Shown here: positions 44,642-54,582 of the stretch, piece after piece
How positions within the stretch are numbered: the first letter of the stretch is position 1
How the letters are laid out: every line of letters starts with the position of its first letter
Assembly: GCF_016900875.1 (NCBI RefSeq)
Contig: NZ_JAFEUM010000004.1
Location: forward strand, 62,001-126,000
Length of the DNA: 64,000 bases
Origin: Vibrio ulleungensis
GTDB lineage: Bacteria > Pseudomonadota > Gammaproteobacteria > Enterobacterales > Vibrionaceae
Direction: 5' to 3'
Notes under the pieces: generated by a model
What the model saw: the letters and a program-made list of their open reading frames with translations, nothing else
Database searches by the model: none
What the model was told of the DNA's origin: nothing
Translations under genes and position numbers: made by a program

Positions 44642-45988
44642 TTAACTTTCGAGCTGGGCTGATAGCTCATACTTTTCCATCAGCGAATAAAGTGTAGGCC
44701 TTGCAACACCGAGCAACTGAGCCGTATGGGTCACATTACCTTCGCTTAGGACTAAGGCCTTACTTATCGCAGATTTTTCAGCTTCTTCGCGAATCTTTCT
44801 AAGATTAATTGATACTTCTTGCTCTGCGCTCGGCATCATAAGATCGCTTTCAGTCAATTGCTTACCGTCACACATAATTAATGCGGACTTAATTTTATTC
44901 TGTAGCTCTCGAATATTTCCTGGCCACGGATAAGCAAGTAAACTTTGCAACGCGTCTTCGGTAAAACCTTGGATTTTGGTTTTTTTGTCGCCAATATATT
45001 GGTCTAAAAAGAACTTCGCCAATAATATAACGTCTTCTTCCCGCTCTCTAAGTGCTGGAGAGTGGATCACGATTTCACTGACACGATAATATAAGTCGTC
45101 TCTGAATCGCTTCTCTTGCATCATTTGAGTGAGATCTTGGTGCGTTGCACATATTACTTTTACATCAACGGTGATTTCTCGTCTGCCACCTATTCGCTCA
45201 ATGACACTTTCTTGAAGAAATCTCAGTAGCTTAGCTTGTAAGCCAAACGGCATGTCACCAATTTCATCGAGGAATAGCGTACCACCATTAGCTTGTTCAA
45301 TTTTACCAATGGTGGTTTTATGCGCTCCGGTAAATGCGCCTTTTTCAAAGCCAAACAATTCACTTTCCAACAGATTTTCTGGTATTGATGCACAGTTTAT
45401 CGCGACAAATGGCTTATCAACGCGTTCGCCACGTTGATGGATTGCCCTTGCTATAACCTCTTTACCGGTGCCACTCTCACCCAAAATAAGTGTTCGGATC
45501 TCAGTGTTAGCAATTTTTTCGACCATGCGGCGAATTTCGGCCACTTTAGGGCTTACACCAATAAAGCCGTGTTCATCCAAGCTGTTTTCTTTTAAGCGCT
45601 CATTTTCGACTTCTAGTTGAGCCACTTTCATCGCTCTTGAAATCATCACTTTTAAGATGTCGATATCTATCGGCTTTTCATAGAAATCGTGCGCGCCATG
45701 TTCTATACACTGAAGTGCAATGGCTTTGTCATCATTGCCAGTGATCACAATGACCTTCGAGTGTGGTAGAAGTGAGAGAAGCTCTTGCAGAGTCTTCAGC
45801 CCTTCCGTTGCGTTATCGGGATCGGGTGGAAGTCCTAAGTCTAACGTGATGACCGCAGGTTCAAAACGACGCGCTGCCGCGATGGCTTCACTTCGAGTAG
45901 ATGCGAATACTAGCTTATAGTCAGACAAACCCCATTTAAGCTGTTTTTGAATTCCTAAGTCATCTTCTACGACTAATACCTTGGACAT
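44642..45988 (-). CDS. prsR: PrsR-type sigma-54-dependent response regulator
   Basis: A 448-residue NtrC-type activator. The receiver domain (1-125) has phospho-Asp in VITLDLGLPPD. The AAA+ domain (about 145-380) has Walker A GESGTGKE, GAFTGA intact and Walker B LFLDEIGD. A Fis-type helix-turn-helix (about 415-445, VTHTAQLLGVARPTLYSLM) closes it. The close pairing with a PrsK-type kinase and the exosortase genes identifies it as the PrsR type, which activates sigma-54 promoters of PEP-CTERM genes. The frame extends upstream to a GTG, but ATG 45988 is right after AAGGG. Confidence 0.93.
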   Translation of the reverse strand: MSKVLVVEDDLGIQKQLKWGLSDYKLVFASTRSEAIAAARRFEPAVITLDLGLPPDPDNATEGLKTLQELLSLLPHSKVIVITGNDDKAIALQCIEHGAHDFYEKPIDIDILKVMISRAMKVAQLEVENERLKENSLDEHGFIGVSPKVAEIRRMVEKIANTEIRTLILGESGTGKEVIARAIHQRGERVDKPFVAINCASIPENLLESELFGFEKGAFTGAHKTTIGKIEQANGGTLFLDEIGDMPFGLQAKLLRFLQESVIERIGGRREITVDVKVICATHQDLTQMMQEKRFRDDLYYRVSEIVIHSPALREREEDVILLAKFFLDQYIGDKKTKIQGFTEDALQSLLAYPWPGNIRELQNKIKSALIMCDGKQLTESDLMMPSAEQEVSINLRKIREEAEKSAISKALVLSEGNVTHTAQLLGVARPTLYSLMEKYELSAQLES

Positions 45989-45990
45989 GC

Positions 45991-48036
45991 CTAGCACCCT
46001 TTTTCTGTTTTCGGTAGGGTAATTTGAAACTCTGAACCCACTCCTACCTGCGATTTCACCAACAACGTTCCCGACATAGATTCAACAAATGACTTCGCTT
46101 CAAATGCACCAATACCCATGCCTGAATTGCCCTTTGTTGTATAGAATGGTTTGAATAATTTATTGTCTATGAATGTTTGTTCCATTCCAGTTCCATTATC
46201 GGCTATTTTGATTACATAGGCCGTCTCAGCATTAATAAACTGAACTTCTACTCGATGTTGATACTCTTCATTTCGTTTGGCTTGTAAGGCGTTTGTGATC
46301 AGGTGAGTCAAAATATTGGTAAAGGTTTCCCTATCTGCAAACAAATGACCATCTGCACTATTTGAAAACACTAATTCCAACTCACTAAACTCTGAATTAC
46401 TGCAGTTTAGCGCTTCCTCTATCTGAGGAATAATAGAAAACCACTCTTTATTGTCTTCCGAATACTGTTGCTTTTGGGTCAGCTGTTTTACGGTTTTATC
46501 TAATCGCTGACTCGCAGCGGCAACCGTATCGAACGTGTCACTAATAAATTCAGGGTTGTCTCTATGGGCACTGGCATTTTGGGTAATTAGATTGAGTTGC
46601 GCAGACACATTTTTAAGATCATGCAATACAAACGCTGAAGTCCGGTGAAAACTCTCAAACTGCTGTGACTGATTGAGCATAGCGTGTGTATTATCCAGAT
46701 GAAGGTTTACGGCAATATGTGACGCCAGCACGTTCAAAAAATCACGGTCTTCGTAGTCTAAGTCAAAGCCCGATTGCAAGTTTGATAACATAAATACGCC
46801 GTGGGTTTCGTTACAAGTGAACGGGACAAACAGGGTAAATGGTTGTAAGGCTTCTACATCGTCAATCGTCACATTGAACCTTTTAAGTTCCTCATCGGAC
46901 AAATGCTCAAAATCCAAAATCCATTTTTGCTGAATAAGCGACTGCATAACTTGAGTAGGTAAAGTCTCGTTACTGCGGCTTACACGCTCTCCAACGCTCG
47001 CCTTTAGCAACATGTTCTGACCTTCAATTAGGTACAACGCACCGACTTTTGCATCAAAAGGCGCCATGATGGAGGTTAAAGAGCTTTCAAAAATCTGTTC
47101 TCGTCCCTGAGTTAGGTTTTGCGTAAAACGCAGCCACTCAGAGCGATAATCATATTTATTGGTGTAAAAGTGCTTACCGATAAACACTTTCATTTCTTTG
47201 CGTAGCCTTCCCATAAAGATAAACATCGCAATTGCGAGGCCCAGTGCGGCTAACAACCCAAACTCAAAGTAGTAGTATTGTGTTTCTACATGGCTTTCTA
47301 CATACGCATAGACAAGCGATACGACCAATAAGAAACCACCAAGGAATACCAACACAGAACCGCTATAAACAACATCACGAGACAAATACAGTGAGCGCTC
47401 ATTCGCTCCATGTTGACGACGAATATCCAGTGCGATCAGCGGCGCAATGACGACCAATATCCAACCAAATATCTCAATAAAGAAAGAGTAAAAACTGCCA
47501 CTAAGGATAGCGGCGCTAAAAACCAAGCCGCCACTGGCAAAAAAGACCACCCCGTACAATGTCAACGGTTTGGCTACCCAGCGATTTAGCTGGTTGCGGC
47601 GCCAATAACGCTCAACAGCCAACAATCCAATGACCATCTGGGATAAGTGGACCAAATACAGCTGAGAACTACTAATAATTGACCAACGTACCCAATTTAG
47701 TTCAACAAGTACTACCACAACGCTACAGAGGAACAACAAACCATTAAGAGGTCTTAGCAGCAAACCCTTAAATTCGACATCAGGATCACTTTTGCGAATG
47801 AGCAGTGCAATAAGTGCTGAGGTATACAGCAGGTGCAAGCTCAGCAAGTGAGTGAGAAGCCCCTTTTCCGAAAATAGCAGATACGCATAATAACTGAACG
47901 CGCCTCCTAACAAGATCAGCAGCACGTGTAACGGGTGCGGCATTCCAACGCGCTTGCGATTGATTAATATCACTACAATCAAGACTAGATAAACCAGCGA
48001 CGCAATAAAATAACCTAAGCGAATAGCCTCAATCAT
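45991..48036 (-). CDS. prsK: PrsK-type PEP-CTERM system histidine kinase
   Basis: A 681-residue membrane sensor kinase. About eight transmembrane helices occupy residues 1-280, then a GAF-like domain (about 310-450) and a kinase core with H-box in FVLHDLKN, N-box HLITNALQAK and G-boxes ADNGTGM and GNSGMGIGAF. This multi-TM plus GAF layout is that of PrsK kinases of exosortase loci. The ligand is unknown. The ATG overlaps the flippase stop (ATGA), and prsR follows after 2 bp, so the three are coupled. Confidence 0.92.
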   Translation of the reverse strand: MIEAIRLGYFIASLVYLVLIVVILINRKRVGMPHPLHVLLILLGGAFSYYAYLLFSEKGLLTHLLSLHLLYTSALIALLIRKSDPDVEFKGLLLRPLNGLLFLCSVVVVLVELNWVRWSIISSSQLYLVHLSQMVIGLLAVERYWRRNQLNRWVAKPLTLYGVVFFASGGLVFSAAILSGSFYSFFIEIFGWILVVIAPLIALDIRRQHGANERSLYLSRDVVYSGSVLVFLGGFLLVVSLVYAYVESHVETQYYYFEFGLLAALGLAIAMFIFMGRLRKEMKVFIGKHFYTNKYDYRSEWLRFTQNLTQGREQIFESSLTSIMAPFDAKVGALYLIEGQNMLLKASVGERVSRSNETLPTQVMQSLIQQKWILDFEHLSDEELKRFNVTIDDVEALQPFTLFVPFTCNETHGVFMLSNLQSGFDLDYEDRDFLNVLASHIAVNLHLDNTHAMLNQSQQFESFHRTSAFVLHDLKNVSAQLNLITQNASAHRDNPEFISDTFDTVAAASQRLDKTVKQLTQKQQYSEDNKEWFSIIPQIEEALNCSNSEFSELELVFSNSADGHLFADRETFTNILTHLITNALQAKRNEEYQHRVEVQFINAETAYVIKIADNGTGMEQTFIDNKLFKPFYTTKGNSGMGIGAFEAKSFVESMSGTLLVKSQVGVGSEFQITLPKTEKGC

Positions 48037-49511
48037 TGTGGTCTCCAATCTAGCTTCGCAATTTGGTTATTGACTACGTGTACAATGCCAATACACAATT
48101 TCCATACTTGGGGTAGTTGATGACGATATAAAAAGGACAACAGCAATAGACTAGGCACATACACAGATACCCCGGTCCCAACACAGATTGCGAGAGTAAT
48201 ACCATCACTATATGGCAATTGAGTGCACAAACTCACTACCCAGTACATCAACAAAGTTGGCGTAAGCACAACAAAACTAAGCTTTGAGAAAAAGCGTAGC
48301 CCTACACCAAGGGTGTATTTGTACACAAACAATAAAAATACACTGAAGATGAGCGCAACGATCGCGCGAATGTAGGATAATCCTTCAATACCTTGATCTC
48401 GGAACAGATAGAAGCCCGCACAAACTAGTGCAATGATCACGCTATCGAGCACTAACACCAGTTTAAACTTCTCGCGAGCAATAAGACTTGGCATCAAAGG
48501 CAGGTACAACATGGCAGACATCATCAACCAGGTCACGTGCTTAACAACGGGGATCGCTTCTAGCCAGTTGGGGCCTAGCACCACTTTGACAAATAACTCT
48601 GCAACCGCAAAAGTGCCAAACGCGCTGGGTACAAGAAGTGCAAAGTTTAATGCGAGCTGATTGCATGCAATATCGCGCATTTTCGCAATGCTACTTTTTA
48701 CTGACGAATAGCCAGCGAGTAATCCACGTTGAAGTGGGAAAGTAATTTCGGTCATAGGAAGCCAACTAAACTCCTGTGCCGTGGAATATAGACCGACCGA
48801 CTTCGTGGAAACCAAGTTACCTAACAAAAGAATATCAATCCGCGAGCGCAGGTACCCAAATATCGATGTCGCAACGGTCCACTTGGAAAAACTCCACTGT
48901 TCTTTCCAATGTTTGCTACACCAATAAGGTCTGTAAGCACACAGCCAATACCCGGTGATGACTTCCACAGATTGCAGAACTACTGTGCCCACGATCAGAG
49001 CCCAATAGTTTTGCCACGCCAGTGCCAAACTAATAGAAACAATAACAGACACTGTTTTGGACACGATCAGGGTTAAGGTGAGTTGCCGAAAATTAAACTT
49101 CTTTTCTTGAAGGTCGAGCCCGACATTTCGAAACGAGCTAATCAGTAGGTTAAATGAAATAACCGTGAGCACCATACGCATTTCTGGTGCGTTAGTATAG
49201 GCAGCAAGCAAAGGTGCACTTACGATCAATATCGCGGTAAACAGCGCTCGAATTGCAATGTTTAAAGACCAGACACTGCTAATTTGATCCGGCGTTAAGT
49301 TATCTTTAACTAAGATATACCTTACAGCGCCCGCTTGAGAGAGAGCGGCAAAAAGGGAAACAAAAAAGGTGGCCAAAGCAACGACACCAAAATCTGATAC
49401 GTCGAGTAGACGTAACAGAATTAACGTGCTGCATATACCAATTAATCGGTTGTACCACTTAGCGACTAATGCCCATTTAGCGCCGCTAAGCATTCCTTGT
49501 TGTACTGACAT
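48033..49511 (-). CDS. lipopolysaccharide/oligosaccharide flippase (Wzx-like)
   Basis: A 492-residue protein with about 14 hydrophobic helices, the layout of the MATE/Wzx polysaccharide flippase superfamily. The first helices (GAKWALVAKWYNRLIGICSTL) and the QAGAVRYI segment match the group. It is predicted to move lipid-linked repeat units across the inner membrane. It is between prsK and the ATPase gene in the minus-strand arm of the locus. Confidence 0.88.
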   Translation of the reverse strand: MSVQQGMLSGAKWALVAKWYNRLIGICSTLILLRLLDVSDFGVVALATFFVSLFAALSQAGAVRYILVKDNLTPDQISSVWSLNIAIRALFTAILIVSAPLLAAYTNAPEMRMVLTVISFNLLISSFRNVGLDLQEKKFNFRQLTLTLIVSKTVSVIVSISLALAWQNYWALIVGTVVLQSVEVITGYWLCAYRPYWCSKHWKEQWSFSKWTVATSIFGYLRSRIDILLLGNLVSTKSVGLYSTAQEFSWLPMTEITFPLQRGLLAGYSSVKSSIAKMRDIACNQLALNFALLVPSAFGTFAVAELFVKVVLGPNWLEAIPVVKHVTWLMMSAMLYLPLMPSLIAREKFKLVLVLDSVIIALVCAGFYLFRDQGIEGLSYIRAIVALIFSVFLLFVYKYTLGVGLRFFSKLSFVVLTPTLLMYWVVSLCTQLPYSDGITLAICVGTGVSVYVPSLLLLSFLYRHQLPQVWKLCIGIVHVVNNQIAKLDWRPQ

Positions 49512-49540
49512 CTCTTTACATCCTACATAGAGTACAGTGT

Positions 49541-50644
49541 TTACTTACTGGTATTGATTAATGATGCGATCCAGTGCTTTTGGGTCAATGGGCTTTGTGT
49601 CTTAGTTGGGGGTACATCTGCTTCCTGACTGCTCACGGAAGCTCCATGGTGTCCATTTTGGGCCAATGTGTTTTGATGATTTTCAATTAATTTTTCCAAC
49701 TGCCTTACGGTTTCTAATTTGGTGGCAATTAGCTCACTAAACGCCCGTTGTAGATCCTGATAGTCCCGACTTTCCAACGCGGTAGAAACGACCGACTTCA
49801 TAAGTGGCTCTGAAGCACGAGGACTGATTGACCCCGAGACTTCCTCGTTCATTTCTTCTACCACTGTTGCAACGAGAGCTTCGTCTACTGTATCGACTTC
49901 TTCTAAATACGCCGCCAACAGTAAACGATCCATCAATATATTAATCTTCCTGGGTATTCCGCTGCTGACCTTATTAATTGGCGCAAAAATGTCTGCGTCA
50001 ATTTGGGGATGATTCTTCCAACCCACTTGGTTCAATCGATGCAAAATATACTGCTCTGTCTGCCCTTTATCGAGCGCCTTAAGGTGGCATGAGGCAATAA
50101 TGCGCTGACGAAACTGCTCCATTTGAGGCAGCTCAATGATCGATTTTAATTCCTCTTGGCCGAGTAAGAAGCTTTGAATAAGAGGCTGATCGTTCACATT
50201 TAAATTTGACAGCATTCTCAGCTCTTCAACTGTCTCTGCTGGCAGGTTTTGCGCTTCGTCTACGATCAATAGCGCTCTTTTTCCAGCGGCATTAAGCTGA
50301 AGTAACGCTTTCTCAATTTTCTTAATCTTCTCGCCTTTTGAAAGCGTCTCCGATTCTATCGAGAATTTGCTGCAAACTAGGCTAAGTAGCTCGTCCGGAT
50401 TGAGGTTGGTCGTTACTAGTTGAACAACGTGTATCGAGTTATCTACTTGGGCTACAAGGTTTTTTGCGATGGTTGTTTTACCGCTGCCTATAGGCCCTGT
50501 AATAACAATAAACCCTTCTCCCAAAGACATCCCATATTCTAAGTAGCTAAGTGCCTTCTTATGATGCGGGCTTGAGAAAAAAAACTTTGGCTCAGGGCTA
50601 AGTTTAAAGGGGCGATCGTCGAAGCCGAAATGCTGTTCATACAT
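49541..50644 (-). CDS. XrtA-associated ExeA-like ATPase
   Basis: A 367-residue AAA+ ATPase. It starts YEQHFGFDDRPFKLSPEPKF, has Walker A GPIGSGKTT at about 50 and Walker B LLIVDEAQN at about 123, and ends in a 90-residue tail with low similarity. This is the exosortase-associated ATPase type, related to ExeA/GspA. Its role in the locus is unknown; it may energise or regulate assembly of the export machinery. It starts 1 bp after the outer-membrane protein stop. Confidence 0.9.
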   Translation of the reverse strand: MYEQHFGFDDRPFKLSPEPKFFFSSPHHKKALSYLEYGMSLGEGFIVITGPIGSGKTTIAKNLVAQVDNSIHVVQLVTTNLNPDELLSLVCSKFSIESETLSKGEKIKKIEKALLQLNAAGKRALLIVDEAQNLPAETVEELRMLSNLNVNDQPLIQSFLLGQEELKSIIELPQMEQFRQRIIASCHLKALDKGQTEQYILHRLNQVGWKNHPQIDADIFAPINKVSSGIPRKINILMDRLLLAAYLEEVDTVDEALVATVVEEMNEEVSGSISPRASEPLMKSVVSTALESRDYQDLQRAFSELIATKLETVRQLEKLIENHQNTLAQNGHHGASVSSQEADVPPTKTQSPLTQKHWIASLINTSK

Positions 50645-50645
50645 A

Positions 50646-52109
50646 CTAAAAGTCCAATCTTATGTTTGCTGACGCTCTAATTTCGTCGTAGTTGAAACTT
50701 CCAACACTAGAGTCTCGGCGAAGATAGCTCAGCTCGAAATCACTGGAAATACTTCTTGATAGCTGGTGATCCAGTGTCGCTTTATAGCGCTGATAAAAGT
50801 CGTCTTGTGCATTGTTCTCAGTCTGAGTTTGAAAAAAGTCGTAATCATCAAAATCAATGCTCAATGCCGAAGACGTACGGCGAGATAACTGATGAGTAAC
50901 CTTGCCTCCATACCCTAAAGAAAGGTCGCTTTCATCAAGCTCAAGCAGTACAGCCTCTATATCTTCAGTGTCTTTATAGCTAACGTAAAAATTCCACAAG
51001 GTTCTGCCAGCGTTAACCTCAACGTTCCAACGCGCTTCTCTGGAGAGGAATATTTCTCCATCTGCTCCACCACCGGATACAAAAGAATCCCTGTCATAGT
51101 TGGTCGGATTTTCGTTGTAACTTAAGGTGTTGGTAACCTTTCTCGAGCGATGAGACAGCTCAACATCATAGGCGTCACCAAAGAAGCGTCGGTCGTAGCT
51201 GGCTGCAAAACGAGTATTACTGGTGGACTGAATATTGATTACCCCGCCCCAGTAGTCCTCATTTTCAGGATCGTCGGCAATATTGTAAGAGAGCTCGAGA
51301 TAGTTTAAACGATTGTACGAATATCGAAGACCAGCGCCGTAATAGAGAGACTCGACATTTTCACCACTCTCTCCTGTGATATTTTCGTAGTTAACTCGAA
51401 CAAGCGGAGCGACGTCCCAAGGTGTTTGTATCCCAAGAGATTGTCTCAAAACAACGTACTCTGAATCCAGACCACTCTCTCTACCTGTTCTGACGTCATA
51501 CGACCAGTCGCTTTGCCAAAACAGTACATCGGCGTCATAGCCATCGGTTGAAAAAAGCGTTACGCCATAGCCCGAGTTATTGCCCAGGTTGTCGCTGTTA
51601 TCATTGATACGGTAGTAGGCTCGTGAGTCGACGTAGGCAGTACCTTGAATAGGATTCGAGTAGGTGGCACCAGCCTCTAATTGCGACTCCTGCACTGTGT
51701 TACCAGCAAAAATATCGGTAATCGCATTTTGGTCATTAAAACGGGCGACATTATCGATCTGAGCATTCGCATAGAGACCGACACCTTCAAGCTTGGTCGC
51801 ATAAAGCCAATTTAGGTCCATATCTTGATAGGCTGAATTTTTGTCAGAGTCATCGCTGTAGATGAACTGCCGGATTTCGTACTTGCCTGTTAAGCTGTTC
51901 TTGGCCGTTTGATAATCAAAATCAAAACCCGCACCGACATCGAGCACAAATGCACTTTGTGCCTGTTGGCTCTGATTTATGTTGTCACTGAAGGTGAGCC
52001 CGCCTACAACGTAGGGCTGAACGATCTCTGCAGAATGAGCCACCGTTGCGCTTAACGCCACAGTTGCTCCAATCGTCATCCACCGCAGTTCTAACCATTT
52101 GATATCCAT
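50646..52109 (-). CDS. PEP-CTERM/XrtA system outer-membrane beta-barrel protein
   Basis: A 487-residue protein with a signal peptide (cleavage near residue 27, AHS-AEI), then a succession of amphipathic beta strands of alternating hydrophobic and polar residues, with aromatic girdles, and a C-terminal LDF with terminal Phe, as expected for BAM-inserted barrels. It matches the barrel family found next to exosortases. It is probably the outer-membrane conduit or a surface component of the polysaccharide system. Confidence 0.88.
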   Translation of the reverse strand: MDIKWLELRWMTIGATVALSATVAHSAEIVQPYVVGGLTFSDNINQSQQAQSAFVLDVGAGFDFDYQTAKNSLTGKYEIRQFIYSDDSDKNSAYQDMDLNWLYATKLEGVGLYANAQIDNVARFNDQNAITDIFAGNTVQESQLEAGATYSNPIQGTAYVDSRAYYRINDNSDNLGNNSGYGVTLFSTDGYDADVLFWQSDWSYDVRTGRESGLDSEYVVLRQSLGIQTPWDVAPLVRVNYENITGESGENVESLYYGAGLRYSYNRLNYLELSYNIADDPENEDYWGGVINIQSTSNTRFAASYDRRFFGDAYDVELSHRSRKVTNTLSYNENPTNYDRDSFVSGGGADGEIFLSREARWNVEVNAGRTLWNFYVSYKDTEDIEAVLLELDESDLSLGYGGKVTHQLSRRTSSALSIDFDDYDFFQTQTENNAQDDFYQRYKATLDHQLSRSISSDFELSYLRRDSSVGSFNYDEIRASANIRLDF

Positions 52110-52129
52110 ATACTTTAGCGCCCGCTTAT

Positions 52130-53026
52130 TTAACGTTCATGCCCATAACCGTATCCGTAGCCATAACCATAGCCATACGATACGTGCGAACTTCTAACCA
52201 CTTTATTCATGATAAAACCAACTGTCATATCAGAACTTAGTTGCGAAGCAGCGGCTTCAACATTGCTCATTTTGGTCCTACCAGGCTCGATCACCAACAT
52301 TGCCTGACCTAAGTGCTTGGAAATAGTTACGGTTTCCACTACCCCTAATACAGGAGGACAGTCAAACACAACCATTCGGTTAGCGTACCGACTAGACAAC
52401 TCAGCAATCAGCTGTTCCATTTTCTCACTGGCCAACAACTCATTACTCTCATGGTGCCATGCGCCAGCGGGTAAGATACGCAAATTAGGGATGTTCGTGG
52501 GATAGATAACCTCACCAATATCGTCAACCTCTCCAGTTAGGTAATCGATAAGTCCCGGTCTTGGTTCAATTTCGAGTAAATTGCTGACATCAGGTTTCAA
52601 GATATCTGCGTCAACGAGCAACACTGTTTTGTCTTTTTCACTGGCCAAGCTCAATGCCAAATTCACTGAAGTAAAGGTTTTCCCTTCACTTGGAACGGTG
52701 CTTGATACCATCACAAGATTCCCATTAGGCTGAGCTTGGGCCCCTAACCCAAATGCGTTGTAGAGTAGCTTTTGCTTAATCGAACGATACTCATTTGTGA
52801 TTTCGAGGTTGGCTCTTTCGTTACTGTGATTCACCATACCCAAGTCTTTGAGCCTTTGTTCATCGATACGCAGCAATTTGGGATCGTTCAGGTCAATAGG
52901 TACCGATACATATTGCGCTGGCTTATCCACCAACTCAACTTGTGGTGCGCTGACTTTGGGTTCGCTTGCCTGCACCGCTGGTTTTGACTTGGCACGTTTA
53001 CCCATTGCCTTTTCAATAATACTCAT
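52130..53026 (-). CDS. XrtA-associated tyrosine autokinase (BY-kinase)
   Basis: A 298-residue P-loop tyrosine kinase. Walker A is in STVPSEGKTFTSVNLALSL, Walker A' in VLLVDADILKP, Walker B in MVVFDCPPVL. The C-terminus is a run of alternating Tyr and Gly (about six Tyr) before HER, the site of autophosphorylation in this family. It controls polymer length with the chain-length protein just upstream. The ATG at 53026 overlaps that gene's stop (ATGA); an alternative start 12 codons upstream lies inside the neighbour. Confidence 0.93.
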   Translation of the reverse strand: MSIIEKAMGKRAKSKPAVQASEPKVSAPQVELVDKPAQYVSVPIDLNDPKLLRIDEQRLKDLGMVNHSNERANLEITNEYRSIKQKLLYNAFGLGAQAQPNGNLVMVSSTVPSEGKTFTSVNLALSLASEKDKTVLLVDADILKPDVSNLLEIEPRPGLIDYLTGEVDDIGEVIYPTNIPNLRILPAGAWHHESNELLASEKMEQLIAELSSRYANRMVVFDCPPVLGVVETVTISKHLGQAMLVIEPGRTKMSNVEAAASQLSSDMTVGFIMNKVVRSSHVSYGYGYGYGYGYGHER

Positions 53027-54573
53027 AACTGTGATATCCCTGAGAGTACCGTTGCATGCCATTCGGGCACGATATTAAGAAGCACAAACCCGATAAACGT
53101 ACAAAATATTAACAATAGAATCAGCACAAATAGCATGGTTTTTCGCTTCATTTTTTTGCGCAGACCCGAGTTTTGAGTGATGGACACAGCACCAAACACT
53201 GGAATATTCGTTTCGCGATAGATTTGCTCAGCTGAAGTAACGACGGGTGAGATTTGACTCAGTAAGAAAGATGCCCCCATACCAGCACCTAACCCAACAA
53301 CAAGCACCGCACTTAAAAATAGCGGACGCATTGGACCAGATGGTTTAAGCGGAAGCTGTGGTGGATCAATCACTCGGAACGTTATCTCGTCTGAGGCAGC
53401 GCCAACGCGTTGTGATATTAGGGCCGCTTCTCGTCTCGATAGAAGCTCTTCGTATTTCTCTTTTGTAATACTGTAATTACGAGTCAGCGAGGTAAGCTCG
53501 GCTTCCACATCTGGAAGGTTACTAACCGTATTTTCTAGCTCTAGAATTTTGGCAACTTGCGCTTGGGCTCTAACCTGCAGTGACGCTATTTCGGTGCGTA
53601 ACTGCTGAATGAGCACCGAAAGGTATTGAGACTGCTCGCTATTTAAAATTTCACCACGACTTGCCGCATTTGCAATCGACAACTGCTTTTGAGCACGCAG
53701 GTCTTCAATCTGTCTTCTGGTTTCTTTAACGTTTGGATGCTTTTCTGTGTATCTAAACAACAGATCGTCCAAACGTGCTTCTAACAGGTCCAATCGCGAA
53801 TCAAACTCGGTCTCTACACCAAACTGATTTTTGGCCGCTTTGGCTTTTTCAGTGTCCAATCGTTCTTGTGCAGTAAACAGCTGAGTTTCTTTTTCTTTAA
53901 TTTCCAACTCAGTGGATTCGAGAATACCTTTACGCTGCTCAATCTTAGCGTAGTAATTGGCTTCACTACCCGGAGTATAGCCTTCATATCGTTGCTTGAA
54001 TGCTGCAAGATCGGCTTCGGACTCTTCTAGGCGTATTTCGTATTCACGAATTTGGTCGTCAATGAACTGACCCGCTTTACTGGTGTCTTGGCGCTTTTGA
54101 CCTACGGCACTATCGACAAAGACATCAAGCGCTGACTGTACAATCTTTTTCACATATCTAGGATCACTGCCAACATAGCTGATTGAGAACAAGTTCTCTC
54201 GTCCAGTCGACTTGATCTTGATGTTATTCTTAAGATCGGTAATGAGTGCCTCATATTCCTCGCTGGTTTTGGCTGTTGCCGCAGCGTCAGAATATCGAAT
54301 AATGGTCTCAAGATTCGTCCTGCTAAGCAGAGTTTTAACGATCAGCGACAATTCCTGTGAAGGATCCGTATTGATCGCTAAACCTTTGAGTAACGGCTGC
54401 AAAATTGAACGAGTATCGGCATAAACCCTAGCTTCCGATGTGTACTGGTTGGGCATTAGAGTGACAACACCCCACCCCACAGGACAAATCAACAGCAGTG
54501 AGATCACTAACCAGCGTCTTTTTAGCCATGCACCTTGAACTAAATCAAGTAGCGCTTTCAGTTGCTCTTTCAT
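53023..54573 (-). CDS. XrtA system polysaccharide chain-length determinant
   Basis: A 516-residue Wzz/GumC-type protein. Transmembrane helices at about 20-37 and 485-505 flank a large periplasmic part with the Wzz signature near residue 50 and long coiled coils (about 165-400). A proline-rich stretch (FRVIDPPQLPLKPSGPMRP) precedes a helix, as in this family. There is no fused kinase; the tyrosine kinase is the next gene. It partners the export lipoprotein, whose start lies 10 bp upstream. Confidence 0.93.
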   Translation of the reverse strand: MKEQLKALLDLVQGAWLKRRWLVISLLLICPVGWGVVTLMPNQYTSEARVYADTRSILQPLLKGLAINTDPSQELSLIVKTLLSRTNLETIIRYSDAAATAKTSEEYEALITDLKNNIKIKSTGRENLFSISYVGSDPRYVKKIVQSALDVFVDSAVGQKRQDTSKAGQFIDDQIREYEIRLEESEADLAAFKQRYEGYTPGSEANYYAKIEQRKGILESTELEIKEKETQLFTAQERLDTEKAKAAKNQFGVETEFDSRLDLLEARLDDLLFRYTEKHPNVKETRRQIEDLRAQKQLSIANAASRGEILNSEQSQYLSVLIQQLRTEIASLQVRAQAQVAKILELENTVSNLPDVEAELTSLTRNYSITKEKYEELLSRREAALISQRVGAASDEITFRVIDPPQLPLKPSGPMRPLFLSAVLVVGLGAGMGASFLLSQISPVVTSAEQIYRETNIPVFGAVSITQNSGLRKKMKRKTMLFVLILLLIFCTFIGFVLLNIVPEWHATVLSGISQL

Positions 54574-54582
54574 GGTAGTTTC

